DNA of 64,000 nucleotides from Streptomyces lydicus (GTDB lineage: Bacteria > Actinomycetota > Actinomycetes > Streptomycetales > Streptomycetaceae), in assembly GCF_004125265.1 (NCBI RefSeq), contig NZ_RDTE01000003.1, forward strand, positions 4,030,001 to 4,094,000, given 5' to 3'. The position numbers were made by a program, and so were the translations under genes. Shown here piece by piece: positions 33,837-41,500 of this stretch (position 1 is its first letter; every line of letters starts with the position of its first letter). The notes under the pieces are model-generated. The model saw only the letters and a list, made by a program, of their open reading frames with translations, made no database searches and was not told the origin of the DNA.

Positions 33837-34016
33837 ATGAACTGCACGAGAGCCGAGCGCGCCCCGCCCCCACCGCCCGCTCACTTTCAGGAACCACGCT
33901 CATGCCCGCACCGCGTACCAGCGCGCCCTCGACCACCACCGGGTCGGACGCGCTCCTCTACCTCCTGTTCGCCATACTCGGCCTCGCGTTCACCTTCGGT
34001 TCGCTGGCCTGGCTGA
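33837..34016 (+). other. Leader frame with early AGA codon ahead of the coupling-protein gene
   Basis: After CCAGGAG a frame opens ATG AAC TGC ACG AGA GCC and runs into the next gene in another frame. Its DNA is similar to the leader at 25329 (AGAGC, GCGCGCCCC, CCACCGCCCGCTC, GGAACC, then the ATG of the real gene). Two independent transfer genes thus share the same start architecture. The strong ribosome binding site belongs to the leader, while the gene ATG at 33902 has only AGGAACC. Confidence 0.4.
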
Positions 34017-34342
34017 CCGGCAACATCACCAACTTCGTTCTCGGCAGCGGCCCTTGGACCCCGTACGGCGCCACCGAAGCGCTGCTTCGTCCCGAGGCTC
34101 TGTGGCCGCACCTGGGCCCGACGGCCCTGCTGGTCGGCGCGCGGATAAGCCCCGGCCTGCTGTCCGTCTGCCTCACTGTCCTCGCCCTGGTGCTGTGGGT
34201 GCGGCTGCGTGGCGGCGCGCAGACGGGCCTCGCCGGGAAGGCCGACCTCGCCCCGCTGCTGGACAAGCAGATCACCGCCAAGGCCCGGAGCCTGCGGCCG
34301 TCCCTGAGCGGCCGGGAGTGTAAAAGAGGTCGCCCCTGCTGA
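33902..34342 (+). CDS. VirD4/TraG-like coupling protein, N-terminal membrane part (frameshifted)
   Basis: This frame gives 146 residues: a polar start, two membrane spans (about 17-45 and 78-103) and a basic segment (LDKQITAKARSLRPSLSGRE), the usual N-terminus of a coupling protein. It then runs out of frame at 34322-34325. Removing one A joins it to the ATPase frame with the sensible sequence KEVAPADRGILLG. The 0-frame codon at the junction is AGA, very rare in Streptomyces. So this may be a mutation, a sequence error or a +1 programmed frameshift. The complete product would be about 593 residues. Confidence 0.75.
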   Translation: MPAPRTSAPSTTTGSDALLYLLFAILGLAFTFGSLAWLTGNITNFVLGSGPWTPYGATEALLRPEALWPHLGPTALLVGARISPGLLSVCLTVLALVLWVRLRGGAQTGLAGKADLAPLLDKQITAKARSLRPSLSGRECKRGRPC

Positions 34343-34406
34343 CCGCGGCATCCTGCTCGGCACCCTCTCCCGGGGGCGGGCCAAGGTCCGCGCCTCCTGG
34401 GAGGAC

Positions 34407-35684
34407 GTGATCGTCGCGATCATGGCCCCGCGCAGCGGCAAGACCTCCACCCTGGCCATCCCCGCGATCCTCGCGGCGCCCGGCCCGGTCCTGCTCACCA
34501 GCAACAAGGCGGCCAACGATGCCTTCACCGCGACGGTGGACGCGCGGGCCGAGGTCGGCACGATCTGGGCCCTCGACCCCCAGCAGATCGCCCATCACCC
34601 GCGCGAGATGTGGTGGGACATCCTGGCCGACGCCCGCGACCTGGCCGGGGCAAAGCGTCTGGCCGGACACTTCGCCACCGCGAGCGTGGACGAGTCGAAC
34701 AGCACCGACTTCTGGTCCACCGCCGCGTCCAACACATTGGGCGCGCTGTTCCTGGCTGCCGCCAGCCACCGGCGGCCGATCACCGACGTCTCGGCCTGGC
34801 TCGCCTCACCCGCCGACCGCACCCCGGTCGACCTGCTCACCGAGGCCGGCCACGAAGCAGTCGCCGCCCAGCTCCAAGGGACCGTCTCCGGCGCGACCGA
34901 GACCCGCGACGGCATCTACGAGACCGCGCGGCAGTACGCGAGCTGCCTGCTCGACCCGGAGGTCGTTGCCTGGGTCACCCCCAGCCCGGACCTGCCCGAG
35001 TTCAAGCCCGCCCTCTTCGCCACCTCCCGCGACACCCTGTACCTGCTCAGCAAGGACGGCGGCGGCAGCGCGAGCGCGATCATCGCCGCTGCGGCCGACG
35101 CCGTGATGCGTGCCGCGGTGATCGTCGCCGAGCGCTCCGGCGGACGGCTCGACCCGCCCGCCCTGTGCGTGCTCGACGAGGCCGCCAACGTCTGCCGGAT
35201 CTCCGACCTCCCCGACCTCTACAGCCACTTGGGCTCCCGGGGCGTGATCCCGATGACGATCCTGCAGTCCTACCGTCAGGGACAGCGGTGCTGGGGCGAT
35301 GCCGGGATGGACGCACTCTGGTCCGCCGCCACCATCAAGATCGTCGGATCCGGTGTCGATGATGCCGACTTCGCCGATCGCATCAGCAGGCAGGGCGGTG
35401 ATCACGAGGTCCAGACCACGTCGGTGTCGATGAGCGAGGGCGGCAAGTCCACGACGGTGAGCATGCGTACCGAGCGGATTCTGCCGCCCGATGTGATCCG
35501 TGCCCTCCCCAAGGGCAAGGCGCTGCTCCTGGCCACCGGCATCCGGGTTGCCATGCTCGACCTGAAGCCCTGGTACAAGGAGCGGTCCGCCAAGGTGATC
35601 GGTCCGGCCTCGGTCCGCGCGACGAAGGCCATCACCGAGCGGGCCCAGGCCAAGACGCGTGACGACTTCGGGCAGGCGGCATGA
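34407..35684 (+). CDS. VirD4/TraG-like coupling ATPase, C-terminal part (frameshifted)
   Basis: The coupling protein docks the relaxase-DNA complex onto the T4SS channel. This frame contains the ATPase: Walker A in APRSGKTSTLAIP, Walker B in LCVLDEAANVC, and TILQSYRQG as in TraG/VirD4 proteins. Coding sequence actually begins about 34323; GTG 34407 is only the first formal start, lying three codons before the P-loop region, with a poorly spaced GGGAGG. It is therefore best read as the second half of the 33902 gene joined by +1 frameshift. The next gene overlaps its stop by four bases. Confidence 0.85.
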   Translation: MIVAIMAPRSGKTSTLAIPAILAAPGPVLLTSNKAANDAFTATVDARAEVGTIWALDPQQIAHHPREMWWDILADARDLAGAKRLAGHFATASVDESNSTDFWSTAASNTLGALFLAAASHRRPITDVSAWLASPADRTPVDLLTEAGHEAVAAQLQGTVSGATETRDGIYETARQYASCLLDPEVVAWVTPSPDLPEFKPALFATSRDTLYLLSKDGGGSASAIIAAAADAVMRAAVIVAERSGGRLDPPALCVLDEAANVCRISDLPDLYSHLGSRGVIPMTILQSYRQGQRCWGDAGMDALWSAATIKIVGSGVDDADFADRISRQGGDHEVQTTSVSMSEGGKSTTVSMRTERILPPDVIRALPKGKALLLATGIRVAMLDLKPWYKERSAKVIGPASVRATKAITERAQAKTRDDFGQAA

Positions 35685-35938
35685 GTGCCCTCGCGTCCTC
35701 GCCCGGTCCGCTCCCGTCCTCGGTGCGCTCCGGACCTCTCGGGCAGTCGCCGGCCGTCCGGCGCGATGGCCGGTGGTGGCTGGTCGCGATGTCCGGCTCC
35801 GTCGCCGTCACGGATCCGGTGTTCACGGGCCAGCTGAACCGCTTCGCCACCGCGATGGCGGCGGCCGACCAGGCCGTCGCCGGTCCCCGCATCCAGCAGG
35901 ACCAGCCTCGGGTCCGTCCTGGCGGGAGGCGGCGATGA
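35681..35938 (+). CDS. Small hypothetical protein coupled to the coupling-protein gene
   Basis: The 85-residue protein overlaps its neighbours by four bases on both sides (ATGA at each end), so all three are translated together. It has a short beta-like core (GRWWLVAMSGSVAVTDPVF) and a helix (QLNRFATAMAAADQAV), and it ends basic (RVRPGGRRR), like the tailed accessory proteins. Function unknown. Confidence 0.65.
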   Translation: MSALASSPGPLPSSVRSGPLGQSPAVRRDGRWWLVAMSGSVAVTDPVFTGQLNRFATAMAAADQAVAGPRIQQDQPRVRPGGRRR

Positions 35939-37101
35939 ACCCGCTGCTGGAAGCCGAGCAGGCGGTACTCGGCGCGGTACTGCTCGACCCCGGCCAGCTT
36001 CGACAGCTCGGCTGGCTCACCCCGGAGCACTTCCACCGCCCCGTCCACCAGGCCCTGTTCGCCGCGATGCACAAGCTCCACGCTGACCGCCACCCAGCAT
36101 CGACGGCCGAGGACTCCGTGCCGCTGTCGTGGGTGACCGACACGGTGGCGGAGGCGGGACAACACGTCCGAGGGTTGACCGCGTCGCACGCTCACACCCT
36201 GATCTCCGCGTGTCCGCGCCCCGGGCATGCTCCCGTGTACGGGCGGATGGTGCTGGAGGGTGCGATCCATCGCAGCGTCACCGCGCACGCGATCCGCCTG
36301 CACCAGGCTGCCCGCGCGGACGCGCTGCAAGGAGAGGTCGAGGGAGCGGTGCGCTGCGCGGACGTGCTACGCGACGTGCTCAGCGATCTCGCACGACGGT
36401 GGGGAACCGAACCACGCCCGGTAGACCCTGGCACCTCGCCGGCCCCCAGTCCGGCCGCAGCTCCGCCGCCTGGTTGGGCAAAGGGCGCCGAGGAGGAGCA
36501 GGTCCTTCTCGGCGTCCTGGCCGAGCGGCCGAGGAGCATGGACGAGGTGGTGGGCTGGCTGCGGCCGGCCGACTTCGCCGACCCCGCCCGCGGGGAGGTC
36601 TACCGGTGTCTCGGCGCACTGCACCACCGGGGCGAGCCCATCGACCGGATCACCCTGCTCTGGGAGGCCCAGCGACGCGGCCTGCTGGCCGACGGCACGC
36701 TGTCCAGCGACCAGCTCGCCGCCATCTGCGACGGCGTGGGTCCTGGAAGCGCCGAATGGCTCGGCGAGCAGGTGATGCGCTCCTCCGTCACCCGCACCGC
36801 CGCCGCCTCCGCCCGTTCCATCCGAGCGCTGGCGGAGGACGAGGCCCTGGCCCCCGGGCGGCTCATCAACCACGCCCTGCACGCGCTCGGTCCCCTCGAC
36901 GAAGTGCGCACCCGCTGGCAGGCCGCAAACGGACACCCCGCTCCGACACCCCCAGCCCCTTTGCCGAACGGGCCTCCCTCTGCGCAGGTGCACGCCGCCC
37001 TCGCCCGCAGCGCACCGCGCCCGGTCGCGCCATCCACGGCCCCGCCCCGCTCTGCCCCCAGCCCGGCCGCCGTGCGACCGCCCTCTCGCGGACACGGCTG
37101 A
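35935..37101 (+). CDS. Tandem DnaB-N-terminal-domain protein without helicase domain
   Basis: The 388-residue product contains two copies of the helical domain found at the N-terminus of replicative helicase DnaB. Residues 1-95 start NPLLEAEQAVLGAVLLDP, and residues about 180-270 read EEEQVLLGVLAERPRSMDEV and VYRCLGALHHRGEPIDRITL. The RecA-like motor domain is absent, with no P-loop anywhere. DnaB-N mediates ring assembly and primase or loader contacts, so this protein could load, cap or inhibit the host helicase in the donor or recipient. The end (AQVHAALARSAPRPV and Pro-rich to PPSRGHG) carries the shared tail motif. Confidence 0.8.
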   Translation: MNPLLEAEQAVLGAVLLDPGQLRQLGWLTPEHFHRPVHQALFAAMHKLHADRHPASTAEDSVPLSWVTDTVAEAGQHVRGLTASHAHTLISACPRPGHAPVYGRMVLEGAIHRSVTAHAIRLHQAARADALQGEVEGAVRCADVLRDVLSDLARRWGTEPRPVDPGTSPAPSPAAAPPPGWAKGAEEEQVLLGVLAERPRSMDEVVGWLRPADFADPARGEVYRCLGALHHRGEPIDRITLLWEAQRRGLLADGTLSSDQLAAICDGVGPGSAEWLGEQVMRSSVTRTAAASARSIRALAEDEALAPGRLINHALHALGPLDEVRTRWQAANGHPAPTPPAPLPNGPPSAQVHAALARSAPRPVAPSTAPPRSAPSPAAVRPPSRGHG

Positions 37102-37148
37102 AACCCCCTTCCCCCGCCCGTCGCTCGTCCTCCTCCTTGGGATTCACC

Positions 37149-37724
37149 GTGAACAACACACCTGTGGCCGATGCCCGCGCCCTGCGCGCCACGGCATCCG
37201 CCTTCGACGCCCAGCGCAACAAACTGCCCGCCCCCGGCGACCGCTCGTCCGACACCGTGGCCGTCGCACGGCAGATCTCCCAGCTCGGAGCTTTGATCAC
37301 TACCCTGGGCGACCAGGTTCTCTTCCGCGCCAACTCCGAGAACAAGGCACCCCACAGCGCGAGTGTGATCACCAGCTTCGCCGCCGCTGTGGCGCCCGCC
37401 GGCGAGGCGGCATCCGCTCTGGGCGCGGCGGTCCATCTGCGCTCGTTCCTGGACCAGACCGAGCACCTCCGTGACCAGCCTGATGCCCGGGATGCTCGGG
37501 AGGGTGCGACGCGGGTGGCGGAAGGTGCCCTCCGCAAGGCGCATACAGCCCTCCGCGAAGTCGCCGACTCCCTTCACGCCGCTTCGGCGACGGTCTCGCC
37601 CCCGTCCGCGCGGCTTCAGGCCGCCCGCAGCCGGTCCACGACCGCGGCTCCCGCTCTCACTGCGCCTCCCGCTACCACCCCGGCATCAGCAGCTCCTGCC
37701 GACCGGGTCACTCGGGGCCGGTGA
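37149..37724 (+). CDS. Hypothetical helical accessory protein with A-R-S-R-S tail
   Basis: The 191-residue product starts at GTG 37149, with only a weak site upstream. Residues 5-150 are long helices with heptad-like spacing (FDAQRNKLPAPGDRSSDTVA, VARQISQLGALITTLGDQVL). The tail reads ARLQAARSRSTTAAP, then Ala/Pro/Thr, and ends DRVTRGR. The next gene, a DNA methyltransferase, starts one base after its stop. Confidence 0.62.
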   Translation: MNNTPVADARALRATASAFDAQRNKLPAPGDRSSDTVAVARQISQLGALITTLGDQVLFRANSENKAPHSASVITSFAAAVAPAGEAASALGAAVHLRSFLDQTEHLRDQPDARDAREGATRVAEGALRKAHTALREVADSLHAASATVSPPSARLQAARSRSTTAAPALTAPPATTPASAAPADRVTRGR

Positions 37725-37725
37725 C

Positions 37726-38902
37726 ATGGAGACCACCATCGCGCACTCTCCGCTGATCGGTTCGCTCTGCTCGGGGTACGGGGGACTGGACCTCGGAGTG
37801 CAGTCCGCCGTCGGCGGCACGCTGGCCTGGCACGCCGACGTCAATCCGGACGCCTCGCGGATCCTGGCCCGGCACTGGCCCCAGGTGCCCAACCTGGGCG
37901 ACATCACGGCCGTCGACTGGTCCGCCGTCCCCCGGGTGTGCGTCCTGACGGCGGGCTTCCCCTGTCAAAGACGTCTCGGTCGCCGGCCGACGGGCCGGAC
38001 TCACCCCCCACACCCGTTCAGGGCTGTGGCTGCACGTCGCCCGTGCGGTCGAAGCCCTCCGCCCCTGCCTGGTTGTGATCGAGAATGTGCGCGGCCTCCT
38101 CACCTCCCCCGCCGGTTCCCCTGGCGACGTGGAACCCTGCCCGTGGTGTCTGGGAGACACCCCAGGTCAGCCTCCTCTGCGGGCACTCGGTGCCGTACTC
38201 GGCTCCCTGGCCGACCTCCGGTACGACGCGAAGTGGCTCGTGCTTCGGGCCTCCGACGTCGGGGCCCCGCACCGTCGCGAGCGGACCTTCCTCGCCGCCT
38301 GGCCCGCCGAACACCCTGCTCAAGACGCCGACCAGCAACCTCGCGAAGAACGGCGGCTCACAGCACCCCGACAAGAGGAAGAGCGGGGGCCACGGGCCGA
38401 ACCTGGCCGACGAGATCGAGTGGCTCCTGCCGACGCCGAAAGCGTCGGACGGGATCAAAGGGTCGCCCCGCCAGCGGCACGGCAACGGGGACTTGACCCT
38501 GCCGAGCGCGGCGGCAGCACTGCGGGCCAGCAACACGGGCACACCGGGCCGCCGCCCCGGCAAGGGATGCCCTCCCTTGCCGACGGTGGTCCTGCCGCTC
38601 TGGACGGAATCGGCTCCCGGAGCCGAGCAGACCGATGGGGCGCATACGCAGCCGCCATCACCCGATGGGAGAAGCTCACCCGTCCCGCGCCCGAGCCCAC
38701 CGAGGCGGGCGGCCGGCTCCGTGCCGACTTCGTCGAGTGGATGCAGGGCCTCGATGACGGCTGGGTCACCGCCACCCCCGGGCTCGGACGACCGGCTCAG
38801 CTCACCGCACTCGGCAACGGAGTCGTCCCCCAACAGGCAGCACGCGCCGTGCAGTTGCTGGCACCGCCCTTCCCGCGGTGCCCGCGCTGCACGGCCGTGT
38901 AG
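37726..38902 (+). pseudogene. DNA C5-cytosine methyltransferase, interrupted by a one-base frameshift
   Basis: The first frame carries motif I (GSLCSGYGGLDLGVQ) and motif IV with catalytic Cys80 (TAGFPCQ). At 37967-37969 one extra A throws it out of frame; without it the protein continues QDVSVAGRRAGLTPHTRSG. That second frame then holds motif VI (VIENVRGL), motif VIII (GAPHRRERTFLAA) and motif X (TALGNGVVPQQA), ending at 38902. The whole would be about 391 residues and complete. The stalled codon is again AGA, as in the coupling-protein gene. Either the gene is broken or a +1 shift restores it. A protecting methylase for the element is its likely role. Confidence 0.82.
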
Positions 38903-38913
38903 CGCCCCACTAC

Positions 38914-38957
38914 CGGACTTTTCCGGCCGGGCCAAACCACGAATTCTCCGCATCCTC
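38914..38957 (+). promoter_or_regulatory. Dispersed GGCCAAA-N15-ATCCTC element, copy C
   Basis: The copy reads ccggccgggccaaa, 15 bases, atcctc, and ends 38 bases before the ATG of the DUF4913 gene. This close spacing fits a promoter or operator for the long overlapping gene set from 38996 to about 42300. Confidence 0.65.
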
Positions 38958-38995
38958 TGGGGCATGTCGCCGTCTCACAGATGGAGCAAGCCCCG

Positions 38996-39595
38996 ATGTC
39001 CGACACCAGCCCGACCACCCCCGAACCCGAACCGTTCCGCGTCCACGACGAGGACCTCGACGACCTCGCCAGCACCCTCGCCAAGACCATGGCCGAGGTC
39101 AGGCAGCACGGTGTCATCCTCGACCGCCTCGGCTCCGAGCCCGAATCCGCGGCCAGCCCGCCCACGGACAGCGCTCCGGCAGCCGAGGCGGCGGACGACG
39201 AGCAGGCAGACGGCCCTACCTCGGTGTTCATCATCGCCTTGGGCGGCAAGGCATACGCTGCCGAACTCGTTGCACTCAGCGATTGGGTGAACCACCTCTT
39301 CCTCCCGGTGTACGGCCGGGAGATCAGCACGAATCGTCCGTGGTGCGCGCAGTGGCACGAGCACCCCGAGGCCGTCGCCCGGCTCCACGCCCTCTGGCTC
39401 GCCTGGCAGCAGTTCACCGATGCGGAGGCCGGCCTGTCCGGCCCGTCGACCTGGCACCGCGACCACCTGGACCAGACGCTGGCGCACCTGCGTGCGCCTG
39501 ACGGGCCCTTCGCAGCCTGTACGACGAGCGCGAGCCGCCCCAACCATCGTGTGCTGGCCACTCCGGCGCCCGAGCAGAGGGTGGTGGCGGCGTGA
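38996..39595 (+). CDS. DUF4913-like protein
   Basis: The 199-residue product starts at ATG 38996, with GGAG about 9 bases upstream. An acidic, disordered N-terminus (1-75) precedes a conserved domain with many Trp residues (WVNHLFLPVYGR, WCAQWHEHPEAVARLHALWL, TWHRDHLDQTL), the pattern of actinobacterial DUF4913, which is common on integrative elements. Function is unknown. It opens a set of genes joined by four-base overlaps. It lacks the basic tail end. Confidence 0.75.
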   Translation: MSDTSPTTPEPEPFRVHDEDLDDLASTLAKTMAEVRQHGVILDRLGSEPESAASPPTDSAPAAEAADDEQADGPTSVFIIALGGKAYAAELVALSDWVNHLFLPVYGREISTNRPWCAQWHEHPEAVARLHALWLAWQQFTDAEAGLSGPSTWHRDHLDQTLAHLRAPDGPFAACTTSASRPNHRVLATPAPEQRVVAA

Positions 39596-40362
39596 GCGAC
39601 GTCTTCGACTTCGGCCTCGACGATCTCATTCCGGCCGACGACGCCTCCGAGGACACGATGGAGGCTTTCCGGGCCGGCGACCTGACGGTGCTGTCCCAGC
39701 ATCACACCTCGCCCAACGGCTCCCACACCTTCGTCCTCGCCCACGACGGGTCGGTCACGTGGGGGGTCCCCGGCGAGCCGCAGCTCGTGGCGATCGCGGT
39801 CGCACGCGATCTTCGACAGTCCACGTTCACGTTCGAGACAAGCCACCACGCCACGGCGTCCTTCGCGCAGAACTGGCTGGCAGAACGCGGCTGCCCGCTC
39901 GATCGGATCGCTCTGCGAGGTGGCGACTACATCGAGCCCGCCGACGACCTCACGGTCCAGGTGGAACAGCAGATCCAGCAGTCGGGTACGCGCTACGAGG
40001 TCATAGACACCTACACCTCCGACTACGACCCCAGCGAGGCGTGGACGCTTGTCCGCGACTCCCTCGCTACCCATGCGCCGGTTCGTCTCTTCTACGAGGA
40101 GTGGGACCACGGCGCCGGTACGTACACGATGCGCGAGGGGGCCTTCGCCGACGTCGGTGTCGCCCAGACCTGGCTGGATGGGGGCAGCGGGCCGCTGCCC
40201 GAGCCACCGAAGTACAGCGATCACAACGCTGCTGTCGTCCGGGCCCGCGTCGCTCTCGCCCGGTCACCCGGTGCCTCCGCGACGCCGCAGACCGGCCTCG
40301 ACGTGCCCCGCACGATCACGGCGGGGCCCATCCAGCGTCCGGTACAGGGGATGCTGCTGTGA
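39592..40362 (+). CDS. Hypothetical accessory protein with V-R-A-R-V-A-L-A-R-S segment
   Basis: The 256-residue protein starts at GTG 39592, overlapping the preceding stop by four bases. It is acidic at the start, with a mixed alpha/beta body (HTFVLAHDGSVTWGVPGEPQ, FYEEWDHGAGTYTMREGAFA). Near the end is AAVVRARVALARSPGAS, the helical part of the shared tail, followed by Thr/Pro/Gln residues, but the last residues (QRPVQGMLL) are not basic. No family recognised. Confidence 0.65.
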   Translation: MSDVFDFGLDDLIPADDASEDTMEAFRAGDLTVLSQHHTSPNGSHTFVLAHDGSVTWGVPGEPQLVAIAVARDLRQSTFTFETSHHATASFAQNWLAERGCPLDRIALRGGDYIEPADDLTVQVEQQIQQSGTRYEVIDTYTSDYDPSEAWTLVRDSLATHAPVRLFYEEWDHGAGTYTMREGAFADVGVAQTWLDGGSGPLPEPPKYSDHNAAVVRARVALARSPGASATPQTGLDVPRTITAGPIQRPVQGMLL

Positions 40363-40835
40363 GCCGCGCCCGCTTCGCCTTTGCCGCGCACCCCGACGCC
40401 ATCGCCGACCTGCGGGAGCTTCCCGACGAGATACGTGACTTGGCGCTGCTGGAGCTGCAGAACCTGGTCCACGGCAGTGACGACTGTCTGCCGTTGAAGG
40501 GCCGTCTCGCCGGCTTCCACAAGGTCTACGTCGACCCCACCGTGTCCTACCGGATGGTCATCCAGTTCCGCACGGCTCCGCCGACCTCGGACCACAAGCG
40601 CGAAATCTATCTCGTTGCCGCCGGAAGCCGCCAGGACTACGCCGTCTACCGCTCCGCCCACCTCCGCACCGGACTGCGGCAGGACATCGAAACGATCTCC
40701 GCCACCGAGGCTCGGGTGCAGGCCGCCCGCTCCCGCTCGTCCCTCACGGCCGACCGGTCGACGAATACCCCCGCAACTCCTCCAGAAGCAGCCCGGCCCA
40801 CGGCCGCTGCCCCCCGAAAGGCCGCCCAGCGATGA
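40359..40835 (+). CDS. RelE/ParE-like toxin-fold protein with long basic tail
   Basis: The 158-residue product overlaps the previous gene by four bases (GTGA). Residues 5-110 have the RelE-type order: a helix pair (DAIADLRELPDEIRDLALLE), a strand with PLKGRLAGFHKVYVD, YRMVIQF, and REIYLVAAGSRQDYAVYRSA. Residues 115-158 are the shared tail (ARVQAARSRSSLTA, Pro/Thr/Ala-rich, end RKAAQR). RelE proteins cleave mRNA at the ribosome; catalytic residues cannot be confirmed here. No classical antitoxin lies beside it, so a different use, perhaps in recipient cells, is possible. Confidence 0.62.
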   Translation: MSRARFAFAAHPDAIADLRELPDEIRDLALLELQNLVHGSDDCLPLKGRLAGFHKVYVDPTVSYRMVIQFRTAPPTSDHKREIYLVAAGSRQDYAVYRSAHLRTGLRQDIETISATEARVQAARSRSSLTADRSTNTPATPPEAARPTAAAPRKAAQR

Positions 40836-41500
40836 CCGCCGAACGTACCCCTCTGCCCCGTACCGAACTGGCAGACCTTCTCACCGACGCCGCGCAGAGC
40901 GTCTCCGCAATCCTCACCACCGAGTACCCGACGGCCGCCAACCGCTCCTACCTGCACCCCGTACTGGGCGCGCTGTCCGCCGGGCCCCGGGTGGTCTGCG
41001 AGCTGAACGACCGGCTCGAAGGGTTCGTGGCCGACGAGCCGCGTCCCACCACTCCGGCGGGCCTGTTCACCCTGGCCTCCTACGCCGCCGCGCTGGGATG
41101 GCTCACCGAGTCCCTCGCCGAGCTGACCACCTCCGTCGACCAGATCTGCACGCGCGCGGGCATCCCCGCCGAGCCCCGCAACCCGATCGTCGCCACGTCC
41201 GGTGGCGCCGAGCGGGGCAATGAGTTCGACTTCGCGTTCAGCGGGCTGGAGTTGGCGGCGATCCGCACAGCCGCCGAGGCTGCCGGCCTCACACCGGGCG
41301 ACTACGTCGAGGTGCTCTCCGAGTCGCTGCTCGCAGCCTCCCGGATCACCGACGCCTGCATGGAGATCTCCAGCGGCCTCCTCGAAGACGCGGCGTACGT
41401 CCTCGATGAGGCAACCGACCACATCCGGCTCGGCGACGGGCCCAACAGCCTGCCCACGCTGGTCCGTTCCCTGCTCGCCCGGATGGAGACGGCAGAGTGA
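40832..41500 (+). CDS. Hypothetical helical protein, possible antitoxin-like partner
   Basis: The 222-residue product starts within the stop of the RelE-like gene (ATGA). It is helical throughout, with an acidic C-terminal half. The segment ELAAIRTAAEAAGLTPGDYV resembles the helical end of ribbon-helix-helix or antitoxin-type proteins, but that is weak. Overlap with the RelE-like gene makes a functional pairing possible. It ends acidic (LLARMETAE), unlike the tailed set. Confidence 0.6.
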   Translation: MTAERTPLPRTELADLLTDAAQSVSAILTTEYPTAANRSYLHPVLGALSAGPRVVCELNDRLEGFVADEPRPTTPAGLFTLASYAAALGWLTESLAELTTSVDQICTRAGIPAEPRNPIVATSGGAERGNEFDFAFSGLELAAIRTAAEAAGLTPGDYVEVLSESLLAASRITDACMEISSGLLEDAAYVLDEATDHIRLGDGPNSLPTLVRSLLARMETAE

